Below are positions 25,801 through 40,800 of a DNA stretch of 64,000 bases, in pieces. This stretch comes from Apostichopus japonicus (taxonomy: Eukaryota > Echinodermata > Holothuroidea > Aspidochirotida > Stichopodidae), in NCBI RefSeq assembly GCF_037975245.1, contig NC_092571.1, positions 15,433,917 to 15,497,916 on the forward strand, in the 5' to 3' direction. The translations under genes were made by a program, and so were the position numbers. Every line of letters begins with the position of its first letter. Position 1 is the first letter of the stretch. The notes under the pieces were generated by a model, which had not been told where the DNA came from, searched no databases, and was given only the letters and a program-made list of their open reading frames with translations.

Positions 25801-28800
25801 ACATAACCTTGTTGTTGGTGATGCAACTCATTTAATGCACATGATGAGTATTTTTTAAACTGACAACTTGATGTTCAGTAAACGTTCTGATGCATTAATG
25901 TCATTGCACTGCATTGCTTTCATGTTGTGTACATGTATCTGTTTTCCTACAAGTGGAAGTGGAAAGAGCATTGTGGGATAGTGTTACCTGTCACCAGCAG
26001 CTAGTCTGTTTAAAGAAGAGCGCTTGTTGTCTCACAGATAAATTGGAATTTCTTTGAACATGGTCCACAATGCTTAAGTTAGTTGTCCAACATTTGACTA
26101 TAAATTTATTTTTCTCAGACTATCAATCAAGCCTAATGATGAACCCTAAAATAAATGAAAAGAATTTAACAGAATAGATGGATTCTGGGTTAAAACTATA
26201 CCCACCCCCTCCCCCAGGGTGTTATCTTTTCTGGCTTCTCTTATTATAATTTGTTTATGCAGGAACCCTTTCCTCATCGTATATCTTGTCTTTGCAGGCT
26301 CACGACTACTCGATAAGGTGTATGAGCTGGAGCCACAACGACCTCTGGCTGCTGTCCGGGGACGACATGGGTTTCGTGAAATACTGGCAGTCAAACATGA
26401 ACAATGTGCAGATGTTCCAAGCTCACAAAGATCAAGCTATTCGCGGCGTAAGGTATGCTGACCAGAAGAGACCTGGTGAACGGCTATGTTTCTACTTGTG
26501 GCTTCTTTTAATTGTGATCATGTCTTGTAAAGATAAGTAGAGGGAAAAAAATAATTCTCTTTCATGCAAGATACTATAATATGTTCACACATGTCTAGCA
26601 AGATTCTTTTCAAATTATGTGCAATATCCTGATAAGTTACGATATTTTGTATGAACAAATGTGTGCTCTGTTTCGTTTGGTAAACTTTTAAACTTTTTGT
26701 AAGATTTAAGAAACACAATATCTATGTCAGACATATTGAAATGCCCCAAATCTTTCCATAGCAAAACTTTTTATCACAGCCCAACTTTTTCTATTTATCT
26801 ATTTATATCTATATATTTTTCATAATATTTTATAAAACTGTTTTAAGTTGATGTAAAACCACCTTCTATCGTTTGACATCCACTGTACTTATTTTTTTAT
26901 ATGGGAATTTGTTTCAAAATGACTTGCTTATAACATTTGTGATATCTTCCATAATAGCTGCCATTTCCAAGAGAAAAAAAAACATGGAAAGCAGCTTGTT
27001 TATGAAAATGTCCTGCTAGAGAGAAAAAAAATAGCAGGCAATTTTTATGCAGAAATAAAGAGAAATGGCAAAATATGCATGGATTGATTTGAAATACTGA
27101 AAGAAATAAAATTTGAAGAAACATGAAGAAAAGAGAACCTTAAAATAAATGGCTTCTCCATTTTTTCATGTTTCTGTAAGCAAGGAATTAGATTTCCACA
27201 AGGGTGGGGACCACTTAATAGTTATTAGGAACTGCCCAGTTTGGAAACAGTCTTTACACATAATCAGTATAGATAGTTATAGAGCTTCCATTGTATACAC
27301 GATGATATAGGTTTAAGAGACCTGTCTAGTGCACTGAAATCATTTTGTGATTGCAATTCATTTTTCAGGTTGGGGACATCACCCTTGCCATGAGAATACC
27401 GAAAGTTTTAAGGATCTTTCTTACAAAAAAAAATGTTTTTTTTTGTAAATTCTTGCACATATTTTAGCAATTTGTTGTTTGTTATAACAGGAACTCTATT
27501 CTATGAATTTTTTTTCTTGGAAAGATTCTGAAGCATTTAAAAATGAAGTTATGGGCTCACTAAAGATTTCCGAGAGAAGTTTTATTACTCTATGGAAATA
27601 GTTTAAATAATGAATTACATTAGGTAGTTAGAAAAACACAGAACTCTTATTTTAACAGCACAATCTTGGTTTCATTACCCAATCAAAACAGGGAAGAAAG
27701 AATGTTCTTTTGTCAAAAATATCACTGTCACATTGTATTAGTCTCCTTGTGTACTTCCCCATGCCATTATTTGTCATACAACAGCTTGCCCTCCTGTGAG
27801 AAAATTTCCATGAAATGGCCACCACTTCAGAGCTATGGGGTGGGGGAGTGGGCCTGAATGAATGGACTCTATCAAACAAAAGTAGTGCTAAATATTGATT
27901 GATAATTTCTATGATCATATCACCATATTCATCCATTCAAACCCTCTTGGTCTCTCCTGGTTTTACACATGTAGGTTGTCTACCTATGGTAACTGCATAG
28001 CCCCCCCCCCCCCATTTTCCGCCCCAAAGTGTTTCCCTTCACTGAAGTTGGTGACAGCAAAAGCCTTTTTAATGTCGAGTGAGCTCAATAGAATTTTGGA
28101 GATAGGAAAGAAGTAGGTCTTCTGTCTGAGTTATCAAAGAACCTTTTGACTACAAAACCCAAATCTGTTACACCATCTCAACACCCATCTCAACATGTAC
28201 AATTCCAAACCTGAGACTTATGTGAGAGGCTTCCACAATTACGATATTCCAAAGCAATTTCCCATTTTTTTTTTTTTTTGTAAAGCCAGATTTTTACCTT
28301 GACCCATACTTGTTTAACAGACTTTTCCTAAACTAACAAAACTTGGTTTAATGTGTCCAATCTCCCACAGCTCTCGGGGTACATCAGAAAGTAGCTCTCT
28401 GCATTTCTGACATATTTTTTCATTACAAGGCAGTCCTGGAATAATGTATGTCCTGTTCATGGTAGAGAAAATATTTAATAACAATTTTGGTGTGAAAGAT
28501 ATACAGCATGCATCTGTTGAAGTAAATCAACTCTTCCCCCAAGGATTGTATGTCTCAAGGCCCCATATTATCATTGGCTGCTACTTCCGGTTGGGAAAGA
28601 CAATATGCTCCTACAAGAAGATATTGTCAAGTATAACTACCAATCGACTGTTCTGTTATTTCTTTCTTAACCATACTGTGATTTTACCCCTTGAAGTTTG
28701 AAGGAGATAATATTGATATCATTGAAGAACCGTTGTTAAGTTTACACCACCCTCATCATCAACACCAATAATCATCTGTGCTTTGCCCCAACCAGTTTTG

Positions 28801-31800
28801 CTCCTACGGATTCAAAGTTTGCCTCCTGTTCAGACGACGGTACCGTACGTGTTTGGGACTTCCTCAGATGTCACGAGGAGCGAATTATGAGAGGTTTGTA
28901 CCGCAACTAGTGTACAAATAATCAATTAAAGATGCAAGGCTATTTTTTCTTTTATAACCTAGAGTCTTACGTTAGGAGTATAATCTAAAGAGACAGATTT
29001 GTGTCATAGCTGATGTCCATTTTGCTTTCTGTGAACGCTTTTAGAGTTGACCCGTTAGAGAAACAGATCCGTGATAAATGGTGTCCCTGGATTGTGGTTG
29101 AAGATACAACATGGCGATAACAATCTTAAGTTTGCTCTAAGACTAATATTCCTGTGGTCTTGCCCTAATTTACATACCCATTCATTCATCACATTCAAGA
29201 TTAAAATGGTGTGAAAAAAAACCCTAATTAGAGTGCTCCCAAATATATATTAAAAGAAGATGAGAGTAAAAAGAAAGAATAACTAAGAACCCCCAGCCCA
29301 CCGACAAAGTACACCACCTACACAGGATGACAAAGTTACATCTGCAACAAAGTGGGTAGAATGATAACAGATTAAAAGAAAACACATCCCTTACAGAAAA
29401 ACAACTCACTACATTTATCAACCTTGATTTCCACCACCACACCAACTCTCCCCTCTCTGTTTTCCAATTATCACCTGTCCCAGGAGGTGCTTCGTTAAAC
29501 AAAGTGATTCACTTGATTTCCCTGTACCCTTGGTTTACACTCCCTGTATTTTCTTTCCCCTTGGTTTCCTTCAACCAGTAGGAGTGGCTCAAAACAAAAT
29601 ACACAATAAATTCTATATATATATATAATCTAAAAAATCTGATCATACGTGGTAAACGTAATCCAACAATAAGTTATTGTCTGTCCCCTCCCCCCCCCCC
29701 ACAGCTCCAATGACAAGTGAATCTCCTATTAGTGGTTATAAGTTTTCCAAATGCATTTTCTCTTCAAAACTCACTCCCGCTCTACACAAGCCCACAGAAA
29801 TATAGAGTGTTATCATCTCCACAAGGTTCCCTTGAAAAATTAAGGCCTTAAATTATCTTGGAAGTATGCAAAAAGGGAAAGGGGAGGAGGGTATGAAATG
29901 GAACCTGTGTCCATACCACTTTAAAATTGATAACTTCTGACCAAATGGGCTTAACATACCAGTAATGCATTGATACTCCAAATAGGGATAAGAGATTATA
30001 AAAATGGTCAATGCTTTCTAGGAAAATTAACCCATAATGCTAAGTACAGCACCCTACCCACACTACAAAATTAAAATACCCCGATCTTTAAAAAGAAAAC
30101 TGACCACAAATAAACTGTGTTTTCCCTTTGATGGTGCCTAGAGTAATTCTCAGAGAAGGTAAACTTCTCTTGATCTAGGTTGAGTATCGTCAACAAACTA
30201 ATTTATGGCGTGTTGCAAAATCGTAGAGGAAAAAATCATTTTGAAGCAGTCATTTCCATTTGAAAGTGTAGGTTGGCACAGCGATCTCAAGAAAGGTGGG
30301 CTATCAAAACATTTAAACCTGCGCCTCCCCTTTCTTCCCCCACCCCCACCCCTGCCAACTGACTCGAGACTAATTTTACTGCATATATACCCATCCAATC
30401 TGTTCTAAATTTCTTCATTGCTGATACTCACCTCTCCTAAGGTTTGGTTTATAATTTCCCACACCTCTTTGATATCCTCAAAACTGACCGACCTCATGTT
30501 AACCTTCAACAGAGCTCTTTGTAAAAGTAGACCATTCCTACTCCCCTACCTCTCTTCATTGTACCCTTACAAGAAGATGCATCATTACTGTTTGTCTCTG
30601 CTCGCACCTCCCGTTCCCAAAATATATCCCCTTGTTGCTTTGGTGACTTTCCCAAGACCCTATGCATTGGTTATCATACTGCATGGGGCTTCTTAGCCTT
30701 GTGTCAGATGCTGCATTGCATTGGGATACTAAGAAACTTTGACTCATTTTACCATTCCATCGGTTTCAGAAGTTATCAGACCTTTGGATGAATTGGTGGT
30801 CTCAGTTTTGCCATATAAAGAGTATAATAGCCATTTCAGTGAAGTCTTTATGAGTTTTATTAGGAGAAAGGGAGAAAGAGGGATGCCACCTTTTAACATA
30901 TTATCAACAACTGCAGGTGGAGGTTCAATTCTTCTCTGAATTTGTGTAATTAGGATATATTCCTGCTCATTTTTATTCTATTTTCTCCAAGAGCTAGTGT
31001 GGTCACATTAAGAAACAGATCACATTTCAATACAAACATTTTATCAATGAAACAAAGTGTCTGTGTTGGAATGATGTCATGTGAAAGACAACTATTGAAA
31101 ATTTCAGATTTAGCTGAAATAATCACTCTTCATAATATTTTAGGATTTATGACTAAAATGTGACCGGATTTTATTTCAAGAGAGCATAATTTTAGATGAG
31201 AAAATAGATTTGCAGAATATTTTACATCAAGAATTAATTTCACTTGAATATTCATGAGCTGTTCCAAACTTAAAGTGCGGAGAAGTGCCACCCATTTGTG
31301 CTCCCCATATCCCCTCCTCCCTATGCCCCTCCTCCCTATGCCCCTCCTCCCTATGCCCCTCCTCCCTATCCCTTCCCCCCCCCCTTATCTCATTTGTCCC
31401 ATGTGCCCATGATACCACCTTACTGCTGTCTATTAACAAACAGTCCTTAGATGAATCAAAGCCAGCTGTAAATAACTCCTAGCATTAAGAATTATAATGT
31501 TTACTCAAATATAGCCTAAAGGTTTGACTATAGTAATGTGCACATTAAAACCTAACACCCATCTGAGATGAACATGAAAACTGTGAGACAGTTACACTGA
31601 GAGAAATGACTAAAACACTAACTGTAGCATCACCCATGAACAGTTATGTCAAATTACATCACTCGCTTTATGCGATTTCTGCTAAATTGCATGATGTTAT
31701 CACCACTGTCATATTACAAACTTGGCAGTTACACGAGGAGAGACGCACACACGTCCTTTAATCTAGCTGTCCTATTATCCATACAGGTCACGGTGCTGAT

Positions 31801-34800
31801 GTCAGGTGCGTTGATTGGCACCAACAGAAAGGTTTAATCGTGTCCGGTAGCAAGGACAGTCAACAGCCAGTCAAGCTGTGGGATCCTCGCTCTGGGAATC
31901 CGCTCACGACGATACACGCTCACAAGGGCACTGTCATGGCAGCCAAGTTTAGTAATAACGGCAACTGGTTGGTAACGGCGTCCAGGGACCATCTCTGTAA
32001 GCTATTTGACCTCCGGGTCATGAAAGAAATGTACACTTTCAGAGGTCACAAGAAGGAGGCTACATGTAAGTAATTGTCTTACGAAGACATGCTTCCTCAA
32101 AGTTTAGGTGCATTGACGTCCCAGATTTGTGGGGACAATCCCTGGAATTCCCCAATGTTATGTCCCCGGATCATTACATGTGTCCCCTGAACTATTTCCC
32201 TAATGTGTGAAAAGGCTGCAAAGAATTTAAAGTTGGACAAAATGCATCTGGAGGATGTATTAAAGAAACCTTTACCATGTGACCGTCTGTAGGAAACATG
32301 GTTTCTCTTTCGTCCAAATTAAGAGGTGCAATTATATCAAACAGCAACAAAGAGGACTTAAAGGTCATCTGCACTGGTCCCAAATTAGATCATGCTGAAC
32401 ATTGAAGTTTTGAGGACATTTGAAGGTGTGTAAAATTTAGGCAAAATGAATGTTTCAGTGAGGAAAAGTATTTTTTTTGGAGGGTGGCAGTAGAATGCTT
32501 CTTGAAGTTAGTACACGAAGGATGTGTTTTTTTGGTTCCTTGCTAAAAGCAAAGGAACCTATGTATTCAGGTTGGCGTGTGTGTGTGTGTGTGACGCTTT
32601 AGCTTGTATGCACGATAACTCAACAAGGGATTGACTGATCATGATCAAACTTGGTGGGTGGGTGGCCCATAGTGAGTAGATAAACCCTATTGTTTTTGGT
32701 GCCCACAAAGGTCACCAAAGGTCAGTTATGGTCCAAAAACCCAAAATACTAAAACTGCAATAACTCCCAGTGCCAATGTGCGACATGGTTGATATTTTGG
32801 GACAAGTTGTGAACTGGTTAGGGGAACATTTTGAAACTTAACGGTCATGTGATCTGAGGTCACCAAAGGTCAATTAATGTTAAAAAACTAGTATTTTGGC
32901 GATAACTTGAGAACGAATTGTCCGTTAGGGTTGGGAGTTGCTTCAGTGTAATCCAAATGTCGACCCACATCTGGGTGACCCTTGACCTCAATTTGACCTC
33001 TGGTGACCTTTTCATGTTTTGGGGATTTTTGTGTGCGAACTTATATGGGGTCAAAGTTTTCGGTCGGAGTTAGGATAGCTGTACAGACTTGTCGTGTTGA
33101 TTTTTGGAATCAGCAGATCAAACTACATTTGAAACCAAGGTCAAAAGGTCAAAGGTCACATTAGAAAAAATGTGCTTATTTTGGGAGAAAACGGGCGAAA
33201 AAGAAAATGTTTGGTTTTGATGCTAGATTTGGATATCAAAGGTACCTTCCGATCAAAAATGTCAATGGGTTGACCTCTGGTGACCTTTTCATGTTTTGGG
33301 GATTTTTACAGTTTCGATGCTATTTTCAGATGTCAAAGGTACCTTCTGATCATAAATGTCAATGGGTTGACCCCCGTGTGACCTTCGTGTGCGGAGTTAT
33401 ACGAGGTCAAAGTTAATTTTCAGACATTTAATGCAATAACTCTCAGTTCCAAGATGTGACACGGTTGATATTTTGGGACAAGTTGCAAATGGTATAGGGG
33501 AATATTTTCAAACTTAACGGTCATGTGATCCGAGGTCACCAAAGGTCAATTAATGTTAAAAAACTAGTATTTTGGGTGAGAAAATGGGCAAAGAAAAAAA
33601 TGTTTGAATTTTACAGTTTTGATGCTATATTCACGTCTCACCAATCAAAAATGTCAATAGGTGACCCCAGGTGACCTTTGTGTGTGAAGTTATATGAGGT
33701 CAAAGTAAATTTTCAGACATTTAGTGCAATAAATCCCAGTTCCAAGGTGTGACACCGTTGATATTTTGGGACAAGTTGCAAATGGTATAGGGGAATATTT
33801 TCAAACATAACGGTCATGTGATCCGAGGTCATAAATGTCTATAGGTTGACCCCCGTGTGACCTTCGTGTGCGAAGTTATACAAGGTCAAAGTATATAATA
33901 ATAATATATATTAATTAATTTATTAATATAATAATATTAATGAGGTCACGGGTCAAACGTGAAAAACTCCCAAGTTGCAATAACTTGGCTACTATTTATT
34001 GGAATTTCGTCAAACTTGGTATGATGATATTGGTAGATAGTCTCCACACACTGATGTGTGTTGCAATTGATATCATGCATGTTTATAAGGGGGGGGGGGC
34101 TAGCATTATTTCGTTATGAAAAGTTTGTATGCACAATAACTCAACAAGGGAATGACCAATCATTACCATACTTGGTGAGTGGGTGGCCCATAGTAAGTAG
34201 ATTAACCCTGTTGATTTTGGTGCTCATATCATGAATATTAATGAGGTCATGGGGTCAAACGTGAAATACTCCAAATTGCAATTACTTGGCTATGGTAGAT
34301 AGTCTTCGCACACTGATGTGTGTTGCAATTGATATCAGGGCTTAGCATTACTTTGGCAACCAAAGTCTGTGTGCATGAATTGCTGTTGTTGTCATAGGGC
34401 TTTCTTAGAAATTTCCCTATGAATGGAACTAATAAACAGCAGCAAGGAACCATGAAATGTTTTCATTCTGGTTTTTACTTTCTGTCATCTTTCTGTCGTA
34501 TTTGGGACCAATGATGATGACCTTTATGCTGTAAGTATTACGTACTAAGTAGACTTGGCTTGTTGTGAAAATGGACGGGACTACAGCAGGGGTCCTCAAT
34601 AAGAGGCCCACAAAAAAAATTCTATCTGGCCCGGTACAGAGTACAGGCCCACAGTCTTTCACTAATTGGGTATGCAAGGCCATTTGCTTGAGCAGCCTTT
34701 CAGCCTGCCCTGTTCATTACTCAATCTCTCTTCCTCCAAACCTACAAATGTATTTCTTTGACCCTCATGGTAAAAGTAAATAGTGAACCACTGGCCTTCA

Positions 34801-37800
34801 GACTATCTAAAGTGTTGGACTAACACAAACAAATATTCTGAAAATTTAAGCAATTGTGCACTGTTTCATACAGGTAGTACAAAAAATTAACAGAATAGTT
34901 ACTGTCCAAGGTTACCTGATGGCAAGAGAAATGTGTTGCAATATCCAGTGAGAATACTGCTTTGTTTTTTTTAGAACAAGACATTTATGGTTTGCTTGTC
35001 ACTGTTGATATCATTGTCTTGTTGCAGCTCTTGCCTTACATCCAGTCCACGAAGACCTCTTTGTAAGTGGCGGATCGGATGGTTCAATTCTGTTTTGGCA
35101 AGTTGGGTAAGTCTTTGAAGAAGCTTCCTGTCCTTCTGCAAAAGATATGTGTGCTAATAATATTAAGATCAATACTGTATCGTTCCAATTCCAGTGTAGA
35201 TCAGTGACAAACACAGGTCCAATGTTGCTTTTTGTTTTCCTCAAGCTCGGTGTTTATTGGAAAAAATCGGAACGAATTGTTTATAATGGTTGTGGATCTA
35301 TGCTACAGAAACAGATAAAACCATAAACGGATCATTAAAGAATGTTCCGCATGAATGATCAGTAACAATCAGTGATATAAAAGGGTTAAAAGAAAATTAG
35401 AGCACTAGGTGAAACTGAAGAAAACACCATGCGGTCATCGCAGTCCTTTGTGCCTTTGTTATTGCAAGTTGGGAGGGGTATTGCAAGTGTGAGGGGGGGG
35501 GGGTGGGTGGAGGCCAAATAGGCCAAGGGTATGATTTGCTTGGTAAATTAAAATATAAAAAATTACTTTATAATTAATGAAATCTGTCACTACTCAGAGT
35601 GTAGTTTGTAATTTGAACGGCTGTCTTTTTTTTTCTGCTGCGTTGATTTGCATCATGTACTAGTAAGTGACATCTGTGCCAAATTTCAAGTAACGTTAAT
35701 CAACACTGTGATCACTGGATATTAACTAAGGCTATTTAAGAATAGTTTGTTGTATTCAGTGTGGGATGATACAATCTTCAGTGCCATGCATCACTCTGTC
35801 TTATTTGAGTTTCATTAAAAAAGCTTTTATGCATAAATGTTGGATATGTAGATGACCATTGTGATTCTTTTCAGTGCCCGCAAAGGAATAATCAATATGG
35901 ATGACTTTTGTCGAAATTTCCCCGCCCCCGAGTACCTCTGCTAACATGTAGAGTTTGTATGTAACTAGGGATGAGGATGGGATTGTGGATCTTTTTGTAA
36001 GTTTCTTATATATGTATATCCCAATTTCTGACTGTTAGTTAGAACATTTGCCATGGAGTTATTTGGTTTATTATTTTAACTAATACACGTTAAACGTTCA
36101 TCTTCTGTATCTTTGTCGCTCCTTATAGGAACGAGAGAGAGGTGGGTGGCATTGAATCAGCTCACGATAGTATGGTCTGGGGATTAAGTTGGCACCCGTT
36201 GGGTCATATGCTCTGCTCTGGATCAAATGACCATAGCACGTAAGTATGAACTTGTCTTGACCTTTGATCTCATAATCTATTACTTCCAGTAGCCATTGTG
36301 AGATTTATATGTTGGTAATTTGGATCAGCCAAATTGGGAAGTCTAAAACAACAGTCCCACAATGTGTAAAAGCAAGTGTAAACTGTGACAGCACTCTGCA
36401 CAATTTCTTCTGAAATTTTTATTTTCTCCATATGGGACATGGGTGTTTTCTGTAATGCATATCGATTGGGAAGCTCTTTCGTTGGGTTGCAATACTCTCT
36501 GAGAGTGGATGAAGGGCGTGGCGGTAGGAGGGAGGGTTAGATAAGGAGGGGCATGGGAAACCTGTTGTTATTTCACACATTTTATCACCCCACCCCATTA
36601 AAAGTCAGCTGTTTGTGAAAGTTGGCTAGTTGCATTTAGTACATTCTACCATTTTCTGACAATATTTGAATTGATTTGTTTGTAAGCATTAGCATTTTAA
36701 GTAAGAGGGAAAGGTGTTATTTGGAAGCTCGGTATTGCAACAGACATTTTTTTTTTTGCTCTTTCAGGAAATTTTGGTCCAGGAACAGACCCGGTGATAA
36801 AATGCGTGACCGTTACAACCTGAACACACTGCCCATCGGAACCTCTGAAGAACTACGGGAATACGGTTTGTTTACGGCTCATTAATCATTCTTGTCGACA
36901 TCTCATATAGGACAAAATGTATACAACATTGTAAATTACTCACAAGGCAACTACCAACTATTTATTGTCCTACACGAAACACTTTCTACTTTTCAAATGT
37001 ACAAAACGGTCATAAATTTTAACAAGACACAGCCGGTTATATTGGGTTGGAATAAATATGACGGCATCGACTGGCATTCGTATTATATTTATCGTGATAT
37101 TTTTTGACGTTTCTATTCATATCACAGATGATGACTCGGCCGTTGCTGCGGTCATTCCTGGGATGGGTTTGGAAACTAGTCCGACCGTAGAACCGTTCCC
37201 TAAAGAAGGTGAGTTTTTTCTTCCATTCCGATCACGTCTATTTCGAATCAAATTATTCTGTGATACAACATTTTTTTGTTTCAAACAACTAGTGTTTGAC
37301 TGAAGGGAAGGAAGAACGAAGGAAACTTTTGATGAGCTCTTCCTTTTAAAATATATTTAAATCATAACAAAATAGCAATAGCATATAATCTATAGAAATT
37401 CATTGTTCCTGCTCATTCTGCTGTAATGCTGCCAGTTGTTTAGTGATATCTTTGCCAGGATACGTAAGATTTTAATTTAGACATAAACAAATATGGCTGT
37501 AGCTTTTTGGCAGTGTCTAATTTGGGGAAATTTTCGCTTTAAGAGGGTATTCATACCCACTATTATCACGTTGATATTTGTTTCTACTGGTTTTTTTATT
37601 GCTTTCATTGATCTTTGTGTGCTATGTGATTGCACATTAGAATGTTGCATTACATTTGTTACCCCAGGCTTATTAAAGGCATTGAAGACTCGCCCCAAAC
37701 CGCGTGCGGCCATCTGAAAAAGTTATCTTTCTGTTGCTTGCAAGTGAGGTTTTGTTTGTGTGGCTACAAAATTCAGACAGTAATGAAACATGATACCTTG

Positions 37801-40800
37801 TTATCTTTAGCTGGACCTGAGATGTCCATCGCTGTATCATTTGTACACTGTGCTGTGGGTATTGACCGCAGCTGTATGTACTGACTGTACACTAGTGTCT
37901 AATTACCGACGGTAGCAAGCTGTGTGTGTATTTTCTGGGATCGATGGTGGTGTCTAACACTTCTGTTACACCTCATTCGAAACTAGGTCAGATTACGGGC
38001 ATTAGACGTTTCTTTTTGCGCGAGTCTTCACACCCTTTAAGAAGGAAGGTGGTGGGGGAAGTTCTTAAGGCTGTTGAATCCCTATCTCTCTTTCTCTCTC
38101 TTGATGTTGAAACACCAGCTGTTAACAAATGATTCGATGATGAGCCTGTCGGGCAAATTTCTCGATGGTCTCATGTCAGCCAAATGACTCGTTGTCATCG
38201 TGTGTTTTATAAACATTGCAAATCTTTGGTGGGTTTCTGTGCCACACCAGTTATTCATGTGTTTATTCCTATGTATCTACTACTTTAGCTGCTAAAGAGT
38301 CATCCGGCATACCAGGGTTAGACTCCTCGGCAGACGAGATTGCCCAGATCACTCCACTGCCACAGAGGAAGGTGCCTTTCGCTCGTCCCGTCCCCTCCGA
38401 ATTTCAGAAAGAGTGGGAGTCCAAGAAAGCTCCGGGAATCGCTCCCGATTTGGAGGAACAGGAGAGAGTCAAGAAGGAGAAGGAAGAAGCAGAAAGGAAG
38501 AGGAAGGAGAAACAGAAACTAGAAGAGGAGAGACTTAGGAGGGAATTTGAGAGGGAGCAGATAAAGAAAAGAGAGGCAGAGTACAAAGAACAGAAAGAAA
38601 AAGAGAAAGGTGATGCTTTAATAAAAAAGGAAGTCGATAAAATAAACATACTGCACGACATAGCAAACAGCATCTCACATGATTATAAAATGTGATGTAA
38701 CGGGACGAACCGCTTCTACCCCTCACCCTACCCCTCCCTCACCCCATCATTACTGCACGCTACTAAACAAAGTGGAGATGTTTCTGCTCAACTTTAAACA
38801 CTTTAACTACCCTCCCCATTTCCCACCTCTATTCTTTTTACTATCTAAGTTAGCTCTTTAGCAGTTGCAGTATCTGTTAAATTTATAGTGCAAAATCAGA
38901 TTATCTCATGCAATGGACACTCCTGTAGGAATCGTTAAACATACAAAGCTGTCCATTTATAACATATAGATTACTCACAAAGTGCATTCTGAGTGGAGGA
39001 ATTAACAGCCCTGTGTACACTGTTGAGCTATCGGTCTTGTGCAATATTTTCTTCCGCAGCCCCTCTGGCCCGGTGATGTAATTTTGTGGCCACAAAACAA
39101 AAACCTCAAAGATTTTGTACTGGAACTGAATTAACTGATATCTTTGTTGCTTTGCAATAACTGGAATTTTACGATTTCATCTCTCCTACAGAAGCTCATC
39201 AGAAAGAGACCCAGAAGAGGGCAGAGGAAGAACCCATGGAACAAGGCTCGATGATTCCAGGTTTTGGGCCCGATGGGCCGCCGTCAGTTTTTCCTATGCC
39301 AAGGTCACCCCCACCGAGTCATCTCGCAGGAGATCATCCACCGTTAGAAAGGCGTGATGGCTTCAATGGCCCTCCCGATGGCAGGGACATGGGTCAGCCC
39401 GTTCACATCAGAAAGGAGAGAGAGAGATTCAGAGACAAAGGTGGAGATAGAAATAGGGACAGGGAAAGGAATAGGGAAAGAGACAGAGAAAGGGGCGAGA
39501 ACAGAGATAGATTTAGGGACAGAGACGAGTTTGGACAACCCATGGAAAGTGATGAATTCGATCCTGACTTGGAACGGCCGCCACCGGGGAGAAGAGGTCG
39601 CCCACCGCATCCTGGTATGGGCGGTCCAAGACGTCCAGATATGGAAGGTCCCAGAGATCATGAAATGAGAGGCCCAGGACCAATGGGTCCCATGCATGCA
39701 GATATGGAGGACATGAGAGAGCATCCGAGGAGAGGTCCGGGCCCTATGGGACCAAGGCATCCGGACATGGAAGACCCTAGAGACCATGAAATGAGAGGCG
39801 GTAGACATCCTGACATGGGTAATCCAAGGTTCAGAGGAATGGACGGTATGCGACCGGACCGACCTGGACCTCCAAGAGGTGGGCCACACAAAAAACCATC
39901 GGGAGGTCCAATGCCCCTGATGTCTCTAGTGCTAGATCCCCCTCCTCCCCAATCCAAGGAGCCTGTGCTGTCACCCGAAGAACCTGCCGAAGGTCCCAAA
40001 AGGCCTCCTCCTCGGAGGGAACACCCTGCTCCTCCGCAGTCTGCTGGACTGAACAGACCTCTATCTCCTCCAAGAAAAGAGGGCCCTAAGCCTTTGATCC
40101 CTGGACTGACATCGGATGCACTCAGAAGAGGCGATATCTCCTTAGAGGAACCTGGACCTGGCGGTCTCTCCCCAAATCACCAAGAAATGGAACTCGAAAA
40201 GGGAGGCAAATTTCCCAATGCGGAATTTGGTGAAGGTTTTGGGGGTCAGGATATGGATTATCGGCATCCGCCATCCGGCGGTGGACTCCACAGAAATGAT
40301 GGCCCGCCAGATATAGATAGTACTCCCAACATGGGCATTCCTCTTAATAGGAGTGGCCCTGCTCACAGAGGAAGGCCACCACATATCGGTGCCGGTGATC
40401 ATCATGATCCTCACTATGATTCAGAACATTCCAACGAACCGTTAGGGTTTAATCGCTCGGGCCCGAGTAGAGGCAGGGGTCGAGATCCATCGGCCCGAGG
40501 AGGTCGAGGTGGCAGGTCTCCTCACCTTGAAAATTCAAGGCAAGGGTCCGGTCCATCATCCGGACGAGGGGGCTTCGGAGGCCCGAGAGGTAGATTTGCA
40601 GACGAAGAAGAGTCGAATCGTGATTTTCCCTTGAGACAACGTAGTTTGGAGAGACCCTACCAAGACGCCGATGCGAGAGCAGCCGGTGGACCTCAAAGAA
40701 CCCCAAGAGATGACAAAACAGATAAGAACTTGTCTCAGGATGAAATTCACCAACAACAGGGGTTTGTTGGAGAGCAAGGGTTATATGAACAAGATGAAGC

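Noticed and set aside
31227-31482. [10 protein letters not shown] and [10 protein letters not shown] repeat ORFs
   Set aside because: Both strands of a 15-bp minisatellite in an intron.
39344-39999. Long antisense ORFs (181 and 113 aa) under the WDR33 last exon
   Set aside because: Shadows of a low-complexity Gly/Pro/Arg coding exon, which depletes stops on the other strand.
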